Of a stretch of 64,000 nt of DNA, positions 1-13,778 are shown in pieces; position 1 is the first letter of the stretch; every line of letters starts with the position of its first letter. The stretch spans positions 2,914,001 through 2,978,000 of the forward strand of contig JAJQJQ010000024.1 in assembly GCA_028622995.1 (NCBI GenBank). Direction: 5' to 3'. The DNA comes from Panagrolaimus kolymaensis. Lineage: Eukaryota > Nematoda > Chromadorea > Rhabditida > Panagrolaimidae. The notes beneath the pieces were generated by a model that did not search any database, had not been told where the DNA came from, and was given only the letters and a program-made list of their open reading frames with translations. A program made the translations under genes and the position numbers.

Positions 1-1464
1 CACCAAAAACAACTAAATCTCCACCCGAAAACCATCTTACATCTCACCAAAAATAACTAAATCTCCACCCAAAAAAACTAAATATTAACCCAAACACAAT
101 CAAATATCCTACCAAAAACAACTATGCAGACAATCAGAGAAAAACAAATTTTTCACTTCCAAAAATGCAACAGAAAAAACACAAAGGGAAACTTTCGTGT
201 CAAGAAAATTTCAAAAAATGCAAATTTAAATTGGTCAAAACATGGACATATTTGACTCTCCGAAGCGTGAGACTAACATATTCGGAATCAGCGTAAAAAA
301 CTGATCTAGACTATCGGGACAAAACAAAACAAAAGCAGAACCGACATACAAACAAACAGACACGACACTCCAAATTAAAAAGGAGGATTAGAGAGTTTGT
401 GAGTAAAATAACGTTTTAAAAGTTGTGTTTTTGATTACTGCTACCAACCTTTTGATAGTTTTTCTTTTTGTTTGTTTGAAGTTTATCTTCTGTTATTAGA
501 TTTATGCTATCAAGAGTTAGAGAATACATAGTCCAAGAAGAATGTGATCAACAAAGAGATATCCCAAGCATACTGTCATGATGCATGACTAAAAATGATT
601 GGTTTATGTGGATGCATTTTTTTAAAGATGAAAAACGGCAGCTATGGATGGCATCAACAAATCGAAGAAATAGTCAAATTCAATTTTGGCATAAATATAT
701 TTTTGATTTGCAAAAGATGAAAGAAAAATCATGGAAGACGACTCTTTTTTGTTGCTTTTTTTCTTCCATTCTCAAACTATTTTTTTGCTCGTTGATTTTT
801 CTGGAAGCGCTTGCAAAGCCAAAAAATGTTGTTTTTTTGTTGCCGGCTTTTATTCGCAAGATTTTTTGCTCGTTTGATGTAGTAGCGTTGTTGCTTTTAT
901 CTTTTTTGGTGACTTTATTGAAATTTTTCTTATATGTACCTTTTAACTAATGACTTATTGGATATCCACATATGTTTCTTTTTACCCTTTTTTTTCTCTC
1001 GCTTGTTTCCTTATATGTTTTTAATATGAAAACACGTTTATTATCATTTCTTTTCTACGCTTCCAACTATTTATACTTTCTTCTATTTATGATCTCATTC
1101 ATAAGATTATTTTTAACTCTTCCAGTATACGATTTACTCTTTAAAATAATGTATGAAATGAGAGTTATTATTCGAAAATTGGTGGAGTTTTAAAATAATG
1201 GTTATTTTTCGCCATACCTTGCCGCAATACAACAATTTCTAAAGTGCAATCCATGTCTCACTGCTCTCCATCTCTGCATATCCACTTTTTTCCTATCATT
1301 CATCACCTCATTTGATTTTTTGTTTTTATTTCTTTTGGTATACAAAAAAGTGAGAAAAAAAAAAGAACTCTTTAAAACAAAGAAGAAGAAGAAAAAAGCG
1401 TTCAAAAAATAAAATAAATAACAATATTTTGTATAAATTTAAACACCAAAAAAAAGGAAAGAAA
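1..1464. other. Low-complexity AT-rich region, no supported gene
   Basis: The first 120 bases hold a degenerate direct repeat built on words like AACTAAATCTCCACC separated by A-rich stretches. The rest is T- and A-tract rich. Open frames here are short, rich in Phe, Leu and Lys from homopolymers, and show no protein-like pattern, so I see no supported coding exon. The region could be intron or upstream sequence of the plus-strand exon at 1769. Confidence 0.5.
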
Positions 1465-1758
1465 TCAAAGTAAAAAGAATTTTTTAATTTGATTTGTAAT
1501 TTCTTGAAGGAAAGGAAAATTATGTTCAATTTCGAAATATTTTACTTGACCTTTAGAATTTTCTTTGGTGATTTTAATATTTTTAGTACCAACATCGCCA
1601 GCTTTTTCAATAAGTTTATCCATTTCATATTTGTGGGCAAATTCAATCAAATTTTCACTGTAATTTTCGAGGAAGCCTTGATAACAAAAAGCTATGGCAT
1701 CTTTAATTGTTTCATATGGAAAATCATGGATATTAATGATTTTTTGTTTAATGATCTT
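1465..1758 (-). pseudogene. BTB/POZ domain fragment (second half)
   Basis: Read on the minus strand, this stretch encodes the second half of a BTB/POZ domain: an INIHDFPYETIKDAIAFCY-type segment followed by FAHKYEMDKLIEKA, the usual terminal BTB helices of nematode BATH/BTB proteins. A stop ends the frame at 1465. Upstream, an in-frame TGA blocks extension near 1766 and I see no convincing exon that supplies the first half of the domain. BTB proteins of this family typically recruit substrates to Cullin-3 ligases, but this copy lacks the beginning of the fold. It is most likely a relic, or an internal exon of a broken gene. A plus-strand coding-like exon begins only about 10 bases beyond it. 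Confidence 0.6.
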
Positions 1759-1768
1759 ACTTTTTCAG

Positions 1769-1922
1769 AGTTGGTGAAGCTTCATCCAAAAATTCTCAAT
1801 CTTCTAAAATCAAATCAAAAGGTGGTCTCGTTGCTAAAAATGGTGAAAAAGAATCTAAAAAAGAAGGATCGTCAACCAAAAGTAAAAAGAAATCCAGCAA
1901 AGATGAATCAAAAAGAAGCTAA
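1769..1922 (+). CDS. Lysine/serine-rich terminal exon of unidentified gene
   Basis: A T-rich acceptor (ACTTTTTCAG, ending at 1768) opens into a frame that runs about 50 codons to TAA at 1920-1922. The predicted tail is rich in Ser, Lys, Gly and Glu (for example SSTKSKKKSSKDESKRS), typical of a disordered basic C-terminus. A possible polyadenylation signal, AATAAA, lies about 85 bases downstream. No matching upstream exon is evident in the first 1.7 kb, so it either lies outside the window behind a long intron or the exon is orphaned. No family can be assigned. Confidence 0.35.
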
Positions 1923-2273
1923 ATAATTACTGTGTATCTATTGATTAGATTAGAATTTTAGTATTTATGTAATCATTTTTAATATGTATGTATGTATAAT
2001 AGGAATGGAAATAAATTGATTTTTTGATATGTGTCTTTACTCATTTTTGGATTGATTTAATTTCTTTTATGAATTCTATTATTTTTATCGATGTTTTCCA
2101 CGTTAGCTTGATTAACTTTTTAACCAAAATTGCTTGCATTTCAACTTTATACAAAACAACCAAAGTTTATGAAAATTACAAATTTATCACAGTTATATTT
2201 ATTACAACAAACAAACAAAAAAAAATACATACACATACAAAAGACTTAAAATAAACAATGATATTGATATGTG

Positions 2274-4018
2274 TTACTTATTTACAGGAAACATGAGCAT
2301 CTTTGATAACATAAAATTATAATTTGGTAAAGCATTTAGAAGAGCTTTAGCATCAGCAGATAATTCAGCAACAACTTTGTTTCCATTTTTATTACCCGTT
2401 TGTGGTCGAAGAAGATCATCCAAATTTAACCTAAAAAATGGATGAAAGCATTAGAATGAAAACGATGAATCAAAGAAAACTTACGTATTATTGCCAAATG
2501 TAAGTTCTTGGGTTTCTGGAGTCGTTGAAGATCTACCAAGCCCAAGACGTTCTAATTCTTTTTCTAATAAATCACTATTGTTATCATTTTTCGTTTCATA
2601 ATTGCAATCCAGTATAGCAGAAAGATCAGATATGGCTGAAAAGGAAAGAATGAAGATTAGTAAAAATTGTTTAAACAGGTGCAAGAAGCTTTTATTGAAA
2701 CGGTTGCTTGTAGATGAAGGTTGATGACATGTTGTTTTTGCTAATCTTTTTATGCTCAAAATTAAGCTTTGAATTAATAATACCTATCAAAAATACAAAG
2801 CCTTAGCATGTTCAAGCACCTTCCAACTTTTCAACTGCTTCTTCAAAAAGCAAGTAATAACATAAAAGTTTTAAAAAAAAAAGCTCACAAGCACCAGTTA
2901 GAGGATTAGAAAGACCCGATGAATGCCAATCAAAATTAACTGGTTCAACTGAAAGTGAATCTAATGCAGTTGAGGAGGATGATGGCAACTGCTGCTCATT
3001 AGTGGGTTTGGCTGCTGCTGTCGTTGTTGGTGCCATGGAAGTTGTTGTAGCAGATTTTTGATGCGATATATTATTGTCATCACTGAAATCAGCTTAAGCA
3101 TTGGATTCGAATTTCGAATATTGAGGCAAAAATAATGGTGCAATAATAAACAAAAAAAAATAGCCTTTAGATAAGTTATGGTAAAACTTACGATGGTTTA
3201 AATCTAGATTCAGGTAAATCAAGTTGAAGGGGCAATGGTGAAGTTGGAACCATCACTTGGAATGATACCGTTTCACGTGGAGTTGCTTTTGCACTGTTCA
3301 TATTTAATGCGGCTAACATTCCTTCATAAAGCTTGGATTTACTCCATTGAAACTTTAGAGCTGGTGTATCTTCAACGAAACATATTTCTGACCAAATTTT
3401 TAGTGACCTAAAAATGGGATATATGGATAAAGGAGATGGTTGATAGGTAGTAAGTAGCATACTCTAAATACACTTTTGGCAATACGATATTGTCAGAATA
3501 TTGTCCATCATCAAAAGGAGTAAAATATTCAACTGCTTCAACTTCACTTTCAACCATCGATGTTGCAGCGGAGTCTTCGAAATCCCAAAATGCTTCATCA
3601 TTCAATAGTTCATTCATCGAAGGTATATTTACAGTCTAAAACATAATGCCTAAGTTGGAAAAATTATTATATTCCAAAACCATACAGTTCCTTCAAATGA
3701 AGTTTGTGGGGTTAATCTAGGCGATTCAGCAAACTTTGCAAAACCAAAATCTGCTGCTTTTGTTGGAGTTTCTGGAAATGGGTCTTCTGGTTCTTTGAAA
3801 GGTTCGACACTGGCTGAGGCTTCTTCAAAATCGCCAAAGTCATCATCATCATCGAATCCTGGATTCTCTTCAGTTTTGGAATCTGATTTTTCTCTTTCTG
3901 CTTTATCGGCTGCTTCTTTAAGATTCTCAGAACCTTCTTGATCGACTACTTTTATAACATCTTCACCTTCTTCTAAGGCTTCACTTTTGGGTGTTCTTCC
4001 ATCATCGCTTTCTGTCAT
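2274..4018 (-). CDS. Aftiphilin-like clathrin-binding adaptor
   Basis: Six minus-strand exons (4018-3686, 3635-3463, 3407-3192, 3082-2889, 2635-2485, 2430-2274) join in phase to about 407 residues. The N-terminal third is acidic and holds DDDDDFGDFEEA, an acidic-phenylalanine motif of the kind that binds AP-1/AP-2 ear domains. Exon 2 repeats the pattern with FWDFEDS. Exon 3 (SLKIWSEICFVEDTPALKF) matches the clathrin-binding-box region of aftiphilin. The centre is Ser/Thr/Ala-rich and probably disordered, and the C-terminus carries LDDLL. Family members act with AP-1 and clathrin at the trans-Golgi network and endosomes. The protein is shorter than the roughly 900-residue vertebrate protein. 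The start is the first Met after an upstream stop; the family assignment rests on the motif set. Confidence 0.78.
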
Positions 4019-5447
4019 ATCTTAAAAACAAAAAAATATAAGACTTTTTAAGGTAATTCTAACAACTAAAAGTATTAAAGTAATGGTTAATGATCCATCA
4101 ACGCAGCGTACAAAATACGAAAGGGAAAAAATTGATTGAAATGGATCCACGAAGAAGAAAAACTCAAATCAAATAGACACAAAAACAAGTAAAATAAGAG
4201 GTGACACACAATCCGATATTGAACATGTATATAAAATAAAATTGAAATGAATTCACTCTATAATGACAAGTTTTTTGTTTAGCGATCAAAAACCAGTTTG
4301 ATGCGATGCACAACAAAAAAATGGAGAAGAGGTTTGATGAAATTTCATGATGTTTCGTTCTAATTAGCTTTTTTTTAAACGAATAAAAGAAAGAAGAGTT
4401 TCTATTGATCTTCAAGCACTGGAAAATAATAAAAATAACGATTACGTGTTGTTTGAACAATACATCTTCTTCAAATGCTTTGTTGCTGGGTGAAGAAACT
4501 AAAGCAAAGCAAATAAAAAAAAAGTGAGAGAAAAAAAAGAATTTTTTTATAAACATACAAGGAAAGATGCAGAGAGAAGAAAAAATAATTGATGCTTTTG
4601 TTAGAAACGAAAAAAGGATATTCATTAAGTGGTGGTGGAGATATTGGAAAATCAATGACATGGAAATATTTGATTTAAAAAATGCGATACACAAAATCAA
4701 CTTCATCATTAAAAGTTAGGTCGGTAAATCACAATAAAAAAGACGACAATGTGCAAATCATCAAATACTTGCTGTTGTTTTTTTTTATATCGAGAGAAAT
4801 ATATGAATTGTAATTGGAGGAGGATGATATTATTGTAAATCATCACATGTAGTTTGAAAGCTATAAGAATGACAACAAAAAAGCAATGTTAAAATATTAG
4901 AGACTCAGTTGAAAAGTTTTGTAATTTTTACAAACAATTTTATTGTTCAAAACGAATAATAATTATTAATTTTTTGGTAACCAAAAAGGAAGTAGTTAAG
5001 ATTAGTGGTAGAGGAGATACTAAAGGTTAGTGATAGTCATAAGGTAAATAAGAAAAGCAAGTTGCAGCCAGAAATAGCAATATTGAAAACAAACATTAGA
5101 ATCCATCGAAAATTTTGTCAAAAAACAAAAACGTTGCTTTAGCTGCGCAGAAGAAAAAAAAAAATTACAAATATGGCAATATTGGCGAAAGGTCTCTTTC
5201 CCGCATCCATGTTACTTTCAAAAAAAAAATTTGGTCTTCGATTTTTGATCATCGTTGAATCTCAACCTTCCTTCATTCATTCATCAAAGTTCGTCTCTTT
5301 CATTTTTATTTTTCACAGACTTAATTCATTCCAGCCAACAACTTGCTTCACTTATTTATTCTTCATCTCTTCTTCTTTCAATTCATCTCAACCAAAAAAT
5401 CTTCTCTTCATTGAATCCGTCAAGCAAAAACAACATCAATATCAACG
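4019..5447. other. Divergent intergenic/promoter region
   Basis: This 1.4-kb AT-rich gap separates the aftiphilin-like gene (minus) from the propeller gene (plus), so it should hold both promoters. Open frames are homopolymer-driven and have no splice-consistent coding pattern. A pyrimidine-rich segment (about 5250-5440) with CTT/TCA words precedes the plus-strand ATG and looks like 5' UTR. Confidence 0.5.
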
Positions 5448-6695
5448 ATGACTGAACCACCATCAAAAACATCAAATCATCAACGACTCAAAGAAATGAT
5501 GGTTCATTTAACTCCCAAAGGTATAACAATACCATATTCACTTGCATTTGATTGTGATAAAAATATATGGATTGCATCAAAAGGTGGTTTATTCAAGCTT
5601 AATCCAGAAGAGGATAAAGTATTGGTTGAAAATACGAATATTTTTCCTAAAAAATATGCACCATATTGTCAAGTGATCGTTCATGAAAATAAGGTAAAGT
5701 TTGCATCTTTGAATTTCTCTTCTTTTAAAACCATCCATTTTCAGGTTATTCATGCTCAATGTGAAGATCACGCAGATATAACAGAATTTAGAATTTTGGA
5801 TTTGAATGGTAATATTCAACATGAACAATTTATTGATGGAAAAATCCAATCGTTAGCTGTTGCTTCAAATGGTGATGTTTTCTTGACAAAACAACCTCCA
5901 AAAGGGGCCGATGAATTCTTTATTTATAAGTGAGTTTCTTTGTATCGTGTCTTCTGGGAAGTAAATGTTAGAAGGATTTGGTCGCATACTTTGTGAAAAT
6001 GATACCGTTTACATGGCTAGCTTAACATCTTTTTCATTTCTGTTATAATTCGTTTTTCAAAGTGCTATCATACATAATAAGCAAAAGCTCTGGTTCATCT
6101 TTGCGAACATGTGTTTTTATAGTCATTATTGCTTAGAGCATCCTTTGTATTTGCACCACATTCTTTTTTCTCTTTGTTTGTAACTCTTTCACTATCTTTA
6201 TTTCCTTATTTTAGGACAACATTAGAAGTTCCTCTTGGTTGGGATGAACTCGTCGGTGAAGATGAAATATGCTTTCAAAGCCTCTGTTCTTTGGATGATA
6301 ATACTCTTGTAGCTGCAACATGTTCAATTCCAAATAACATTTATTCAAAACAACAACTTGTATTGCTCGATGCTGAAACAGGAAAAATAACCAAACGTTT
6401 TTCTGAAGCTGGTAAAGAAGCTGGACAAGTGTATTTTCCTCGAAGTATTCAACCTTATCAAAATGGTATCCTTGTTCTTGATAAAACTGGAAGAATTCAA
6501 CATTTTGATCGAAATGGAAAATATATAGCTGAATCAGCTCGAATTGATGCTTTTATTGGAAATGGTTTTGTTGTGAGAAATGATGAAGCTGTTATTGCCT
6601 GTAGTGGAATTGTTCTTGATTCGGAAAATGAATCGATTTGTGATGATTGGATTGAAGCTATCAAGCTTGATGGAAGCTTTTGGACTCCACTTTAA
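5448..6695 (+). CDS. Beta-propeller (NHL-like) protein
   Basis: Three exons (5448-5693, 5745-5929, 6215-6695) join in phase to 303 residues. The chain shows the repeating pattern of a six-bladed propeller: PYSLAFDCDKNIWIASKGGLFKL, then IQSLAVASNGDVFLT, YFPRSIQPYQNGILVLD and IQHFDRNGKYI. These are short strands with D-x-x-G-x-I/L turns as in NHL or SMP-30-like folds. There is no signal peptide or membrane segment, so it is likely cytosolic. I do not recognise a specific orthologue and assign no function beyond a probable interaction scaffold. An AATAAA lies about 105 bases after the stop. Confidence 0.7.
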
Positions 6696-6950
6696 CGTTT
6701 TTTTTTACCATTCCTTTATTTACTGTAAATTGTTAATGTTTTAACCTTTGTGTATGTTGTTAGTATGTATTATTGTAGTATTAATATTGTGTTTAGAAGT
6801 AATAAATATAAACCTTTTTCTTTCTTTGTAATAAATGCTTTGATTCCCCAAAAGGTGATGATGGTGTGAGAAAAAACATGCTTTTTGAAATACTTTATTA
6901 AACAACTTTAAAACTCAACAAAAATAATAACAAATACAAAACACAAAGAT

Positions 6951-8161
<1,211 letters not shown>

Positions 8162-9984
8162 GGTTGATTTTTTGATAAAATTATTGACGATATTGAAATA
8201 TGTACGTTGTAGAGTTTAATACAAAAATCTGATGAAGCAATTCAATGAACAACAAACTCAAGCTCCAAAGCAAAGTCAAGCTTATTTTTGGGAAAAACAG
8301 TTATTTCAAAAAATGTTTCACGGAAAAAACTTTTTTCCCATGCTAAAGATTCGTTTTGAGACTTTTTTTGTGGAGTTTTCCAACTTTTTTTTTGTTCGAC
8401 AGCAAAAGTAAAAAAGTTCTTCTTCCACGCGTCGGGCATTCTCCTTTAAAAATATTTTTAGTTTTTATTTTTTATTTCAACCAAAAAAGATTTCATCGCT
8501 ATTTTTATTTTCATGCCTTCCCCTAATATGTCTTATTTGGGTGTTAATGCTGCTGTTGCTGCTTTTTTGACATGTGTTACTATTTCCTCCCTTCTTTTTT
8601 TCCTCGTCATTCCCACGCCTTTCTTTTTTTCTTATTTTTTGGGAGTTGTTTATTTCGATAAATATATTCATCACTAATGTTTAAAAATGGAAGAGGAAAG
8701 GAATGAACGAACAAAAAAAACTAACTATTGTTTTATCTTTCCCTTTTTGTTATTATTGCTTTTGCTTCTATATTGCTTTATTATTATGTGCTTCTGTATT
8801 GGCTTCTCCCTTTTATTTTCTCTCATAGAACATTCTCTTTATTGGAATAACATACAACAAGCGAGAAAGCAAAACGAACGACAGCCGCTCTGAAAATATT
8901 TTTTTTGTATGTCGATTGATGATGTGATCTCTCTTTTTCTCTTCTTTCTCTCCCCATTTTTTCCTTCATTGTTGAATCAATGAATGAGTTACTGCAACCT
9001 TTTTATTTTTTTCGAAATTTAAAAAACCCATTGTCGTGGTTTTAAATCGATGAGTCAGGTTTTTTTTTGTTGAAAAATAAAGGCGGAGTTCCATCTCGTT
9101 ATTTTCGTGATTTTGAAACTTTTTGGTGAAATTTTTTCCTTGAGAATGGGTCTTTTTTTGTTTTATGTAATTGTTTTTCCTTGCAAACTTTTTTGATTCA
9201 AGTGTTACACTAAAGTTTCTTAATTTTTTTCTGTGATTTTAGACTTGAGTTTAATGAAGAAGATAAAAGCTATTAGTCGTGTTGGATTTTTATGCTTCCG
9301 AGTATTCAGCATTTTCTAAAACAGTTTTGTTTTTGTTGCTACAATCCTTTTCCACCAATTTTGAATATATTCTCTTTCTTCATTGCTCATAGCTGTTTGT
9401 TTTTTAGTCATTGAGATCAAGTTTTTGCCGTTTTAAGCAATCTTAGTAATTTCTTATTTCCTACCTCCCAATAAAAAGCTGATATCATCGACCTTTCTCG
9501 ACAGTCTTGTGGAAGCTTTTTTTTTTGACGCAATGCATTCTTTTCATACTTGTTGCCCACGTCTTTATTTCCCGTGATTAATTCAATTTTTTTCAACCTC
9601 AATCAATTTCCAACGTTAAAAACCTTGTTTGCGTGTATTGTCGTATCATCGTGTTTTTCTCTCTTCAATTTTCTTCTTTCTATTTTGACTTGGATTTTTT
9701 CAAGGATTATCCCAACTTTTTTTTTCAATTTTTTTCATTCTTTCCCTTTTTGGATTTCATCCTTTTCCGATTGAAATCGATTTATGATTGAACTTTGGTT
9801 GTATTTGAATTGAAACCAAAAACGATTTTTTATTTCGTACATTTGTGTTTGCGTTTTTTTCTTCGTGTTGTTGTCGTTCACTATGTTTAACCTTTATCCA
9901 TTTTAACGCTTTACTTTTTTAGGCGCAGCAAACTCTTGGTGATCATTGTAATTTATCGTCTAATTATCAAAAGAAGTATTTACA
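8162..9984. other. Divergent intergenic/5' region between DIM1 and EHD genes
   Basis: About 1.8 kb of T-tract-rich sequence between divergently transcribed genes. No supported coding exon. A strong acceptor-like ACTTTTTTAG ends at about 9922, 60 bases before the first EHD ATG. It could be a cis-splice acceptor of a 5' UTR intron or a spliced-leader trans-splice site. Confidence 0.45.
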
Positions 9985-12912
9985 ATGTTTTCATGGTTAT
10001 CTGGAAATAATACAAAGAAAAAGGATCAAGAGGTTGGTTATTATTGTTTCCCTAATATCTATGAGAATATCATAACTACTTTGGTGACATCATGTTTGCA
10101 TAGTCGAAAAACTAATGTAAGGCTCTAAATTTTTTCGCTTGTCAATTTTTTTCGATTTTTGCATAAATTTTATGAGTTGATTAGGAATGAAAAAAGCATG
10201 CAACATTCTTTCTCTTTCATATTTTTGTTTTGCTTGAACTTTCCTTTCACCGTCGCTGTTTCATTCTTTCAAAATGGGATGTGCGATAACAAAAAATAAA
10301 GAAAAACCACCGGCAGGTGCAATGAGTGTAAGTGGGCTTTTTATTTCGTTTATATATATTTTTTGGTCTGCTATCTATCTGATGCTTTTGAACTATGGCA
10401 AAAAAACCTTTTGAATTTTTTGCTCGCTCTCCGCCTTTATTCTTATAACAAAATTTCATATAATTTTTGATGATCGATAAATAGAAAAAAACTGTCAGTG
10501 TTTGCTTTTTGCTTGTTGAAAGTTGTCTTTTTTCGAATCAACAGCAGCAGGGCTAGTTGTTACTCATTGTACAAGTTCTTGACTTTTTGGAAAAACGAAG
10601 AGGACGATGAATAGTAAAAATAATACTAGCTTAGTAAAAAAACGTCATTCACCTTTGCCTTCGATTGCTGCATCTTTGAGAAATTCAATTCTTGGCACAT
10701 TGACAAGGAAAAAACAGATTACTGCTGGTAGTGAAGTGGGATATTTGAGCCTTTTATTACTTTATTTGTTTTCATCATCATTAACGTGTTTTATTTTCAG
10801 GTGCTTGAAACTGTTAGTGATGGCCTTAAGAAGATCTACAAACAGAAGCTTCTACCGTTGGAAGAACATTACAAATTCCATGATTTCCATTCACCTGCGT
10901 TAGGTATGAGTTTTCTTTGATTTGTTTGCTTTGCATTATCTAATCCTTTCACTTTTAGATGATCCGGATTTCACCGCCAAACCTATGATCCTTCTTGTTG
11001 GACAATATTCAACTGGTAAAACAACCTTCATTAAATATCTGCTTGAGAATGATTTTCCTGGTATCCGGATTGGACCTGAACCAACAACCGATCGATTTAT
11101 TTCTGTTATGTATGGTGATGAAGATGGAGTTGTTCCTGGAAATGCATTGGTTGTGGATGCAAACAAACAATTTCGTGCTTTATCAAAATTTGGTAATGCA
11201 TTTCTCAATCGCTTTCAATGTTCCACTCTCAAAAATGAAGTACTTCAAAGTGTAACCATCGTTGATACTCCTGGTATTCTATCTGGTGAAAAACAAAGAT
11301 TGGATCGTGGCTATGATTTCAGTGGCGTCTTGGAATGGTTCGCTGAACGTGTGGATCGTATCATCTTGTTATTTGATGCTCATAAATTGGATATTTCTGA
11401 TGAATTCAAACGTTGTATTGAAGCACTATCTGGTAATGAAGATAAAATCCGAATTGTTCTCAACAAATCTGATATGGTTGATCATCAACAACTTATGAGG
11501 GTCTATGGAGCTTTGATGTGGTCGTTAGGAAAAGTATTCAAAACTCCTGAAGTATCTCGTGTTTATATTGGTTCATTTTGGGATGAACCACTTCATTATG
11601 ATATCAATCGTCGGCTATTTCAAGATGAACAACATGATCTCTTCTCCGATCTTCAATCGCTACCAAGAAATGCTGCATTACGAAAACTCAATGATTTAAT
11701 CAAACGTGCAAGATTAGCCAAAGTTCATGCATACATTATTGCTGAATTACGCAAGGGCATGCCATCCATGATTGGTAAAGAAAAGAAAAAGAAGGAACTT
11801 ATTGCAAAATTGGATAAAATTTACGAGCAATTACAACGTGAACACAATATCTCTCCTGGTGATTTCCCTGATGTCAACAAAATGCGGGAACATTTACAGA
11901 ATGCTGATTTTACCAAATTTAATCCTATCAAGCCTAAACTTCTTGAAGTTGTCGATGGTATGCTTGCAACTGATATTGGTAAGTATTTTGCTTTAAACGG
12001 GAATATAAGAGGCAAAAAAGTTTTATTATCTTTAACATCATCACTTATAACTAAAGCAATGATTGAAGTTAGTTGTATTAGCCACTGACGAATTACATAT
12101 TCTTTTTCTTGATTTACTTTTTGAGTCTATTGATTTACCATGAAAAGGGAAGATCCGTTAGTACCCACATTGTTTGAAGGCTATTTGTCTTGTTTGCATA
12201 CATTTTTTCTCTTTACAAAAGTTGCATTTTCTTTCGCAATAGCAGCAATTCAAAATTTCACACGGAAATGATTCATTTTTTCTTACAAAATTAAACGTTT
12301 TTTGTGATTTGTTTTCGTAATATTTGTGACACATATGCATTATTCATGATTGATTCTTTTTTAGCTCGATTAATGGATCAAATTCCTAGAGAAGAAGCAA
12401 TACAAATTGAAACAAATGGAACAGGTTCAAAAGATCGTGAAACAGTTCGTGGTGGTGCATTTGATCGTGCTTCAGAAATTGAAACACCATTTGGTTTTGG
12501 TAAAGGTGAAGGCTTTGATAAAGGTCGTGATGAATCTGAATGGGTTGTATCTCGTGATCGTTTCAAGTTTGATGAACAATTTGATACCCTTAATCCTATT
12601 GATGGAAAAGTTAATGGTAAGTCTCTTGTGAGGGTTACGAAATGTTAATCGTTAACTGTTTTAGGTCGAATAGCTAAAGAACATATGCTCAAATCAAAAC
12701 TTCCTAATTCGGTTCTTGGTAAAATTTGGAAACTTGCTGATGTTGATAAAGATGGTTTCTTGGATGCTGATGAATTTGCATTAGCAAATTACTTGATCAA
12801 TCTCAAATTAGAAGGACATGAATTACCATCGGATCTTCCAAAGCATCTTATTCCTCCAAGCAAAAAGGATCTTGAAATCTCTGAAGGTGTTTATCCTCAA
12901 TTAGAAGATTAA
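9985..12912 (+). CDS. rme-1: EHD/RME-1 dynamin-like ATPase of recycling endosomes
   Basis: The common exons (10801-10903, 10959-11978, 12365-12616, 12665-12912) encode 540 residues. With first exon 9985-10032 (MFSWLSGNNTKKKDQE) the protein is 556 residues, normal for EHDs. Visible elements are the EHD N-terminal helix (KLLPLEEHYKFHDFHSPAL), the P-loop GQYSTGKTTF, switch and G3 DTPGILSG, G4 NKSD, the helical region LPRNAALRKLNDLIKRARLAK, and a C-terminal EH domain with KIWKLADVDKDGFLDADEF as EF-hand loop. EHDs bind ATP, oligomerise on tubular endosomal membranes and drive cargo recycling by binding NPF motifs. Two further candidate first exons (10274-10327 and 10607-10735) splice in the same phase. 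AATAAA follows about 120 bases after the stop. Confidence 0.95.
10274..10327 (+). CDS. rme-1: Alternative first exon of EHD gene (acylation-type N-terminus)
   Basis: An ATG opens an 18-codon exon, MGCAITKNKEKPPAGAMS, that ends at a consensus donor (AGT|GTAAGT) in phase 0. That is the phase required by the common exon at 10801. The N-terminus fits the N-myristoylation consensus (Gly2, Thr6) with Cys3 available for palmitoylation, so this isoform could be lipid-anchored. Splicing and usage are inferred from sequence only. Confidence 0.6.
10607..10735 (+). CDS. rme-1: Alternative first exon of EHD gene (extended basic N-terminus)
   Basis: A 43-codon ATG-initiated exon, Ser/Lys/Arg-rich (LVKKRHSPLPSIAASLR, then LTRKKQITAGSE), ends in phase 0 at a GTGGGA donor 65 bases before the common exon. 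It would give an isoform with a basic, probably phosphorylatable N-terminal extension. The donor is weaker than that of the exon at 10274. Confidence 0.55.
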
Positions 12913-13778
12913 GAAAGAAAGAAAAGAAACGAATTATTCAATGCTTCTTCCTTCAAAAAGAAACTTTATTTCTTATTATTACTGTTTTAAATTCACTTTT
13001 TTGTATAATAATTAATTCTATTGCTGCTGCCTAATAAATATATTATTTTGTTTTGTTTTGTATTATGATTTATGACTTGGCTTATATTAGTGTAGCGGTG
13101 ATGTCTATTAATGGCGTGCAACGACAACAACATTATTATTATTTTTATTATTCCTTCAACATCAAATTTTTGTTGTTGTTATGAATGGACATGGATGGAT
13201 TTTCTTTAATATTATTTATTATTATTGTTACTATTATTTAAATAGAGAGAAGAGCCTTAATCTCAAGCTGCTGTTGCGATTTTATTGAGCGAAAAGAAGC
13301 AATCAAAATTTACCTATGAATCTTTTTTCTTTTTTTGCTGAGCGATTATGAATCTGTGTTTTTGTCAAACAAAAAATTATTTTCCTATGTTTTCTTGCTT
13401 GCAATTTTTTCGTCGTCCTTTAAAATAAATATGCATGCGTGTCTTATTTTCCTTGTTTTTTCTATTATCTAAATTATGGCTTTCGTTTTTTTATCATTTT
13501 CGTTCGCTGGTTCCATAAATCCCCGAATCCATCCAGCAAGATTTTATTATTTTTTGTTTGCTAAAAAAATTGTGATAATTCTTCTTTATTCTTTTGTCTC
13601 TTTTTTTCTAACTAAAAAATTAATTTTACCAGATGCTTATTATTTTTGTTAAATGAATAAATAAATAAATTTATGTCATTCATAAATACTTAAAGGATGA
13701 ATGTTTTTATCCACACATTTTTGCGAATTAGCTACTGAAGAAATAGAAAATCGAAAAACCAATACATAAGACTTTTAG
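12913..13778. other. 3' flank of EHD gene, no gene seen
   Basis: Contains the EHD 3' UTR with AATAAATATATT near 13033, followed by AT-rich sequence with TTATTATT microsatellite-like runs around 13130-13240. No coding exon is supported before 13779. Confidence 0.45.

Noticed and set aside
585..950. 121-codon plus-strand frame with hydrophobic stretches
   Set aside because: Composition follows T-tracts (Phe/Leu runs), there are no splice or domain signals, and nothing in it resembles a known protein.
4164..4709. 181-codon minus-strand frame upstream of the aftiphilin-like gene
   Set aside because: Dominated by Phe/Ile/Ser from homopolymer tracts, lacks any domain-like pattern, and sits in a divergent promoter region.
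10936..12015. Several frames overlapping the EHD gene on both strands
   Set aside because: Shadows of a highly conserved coding sequence in other frames.
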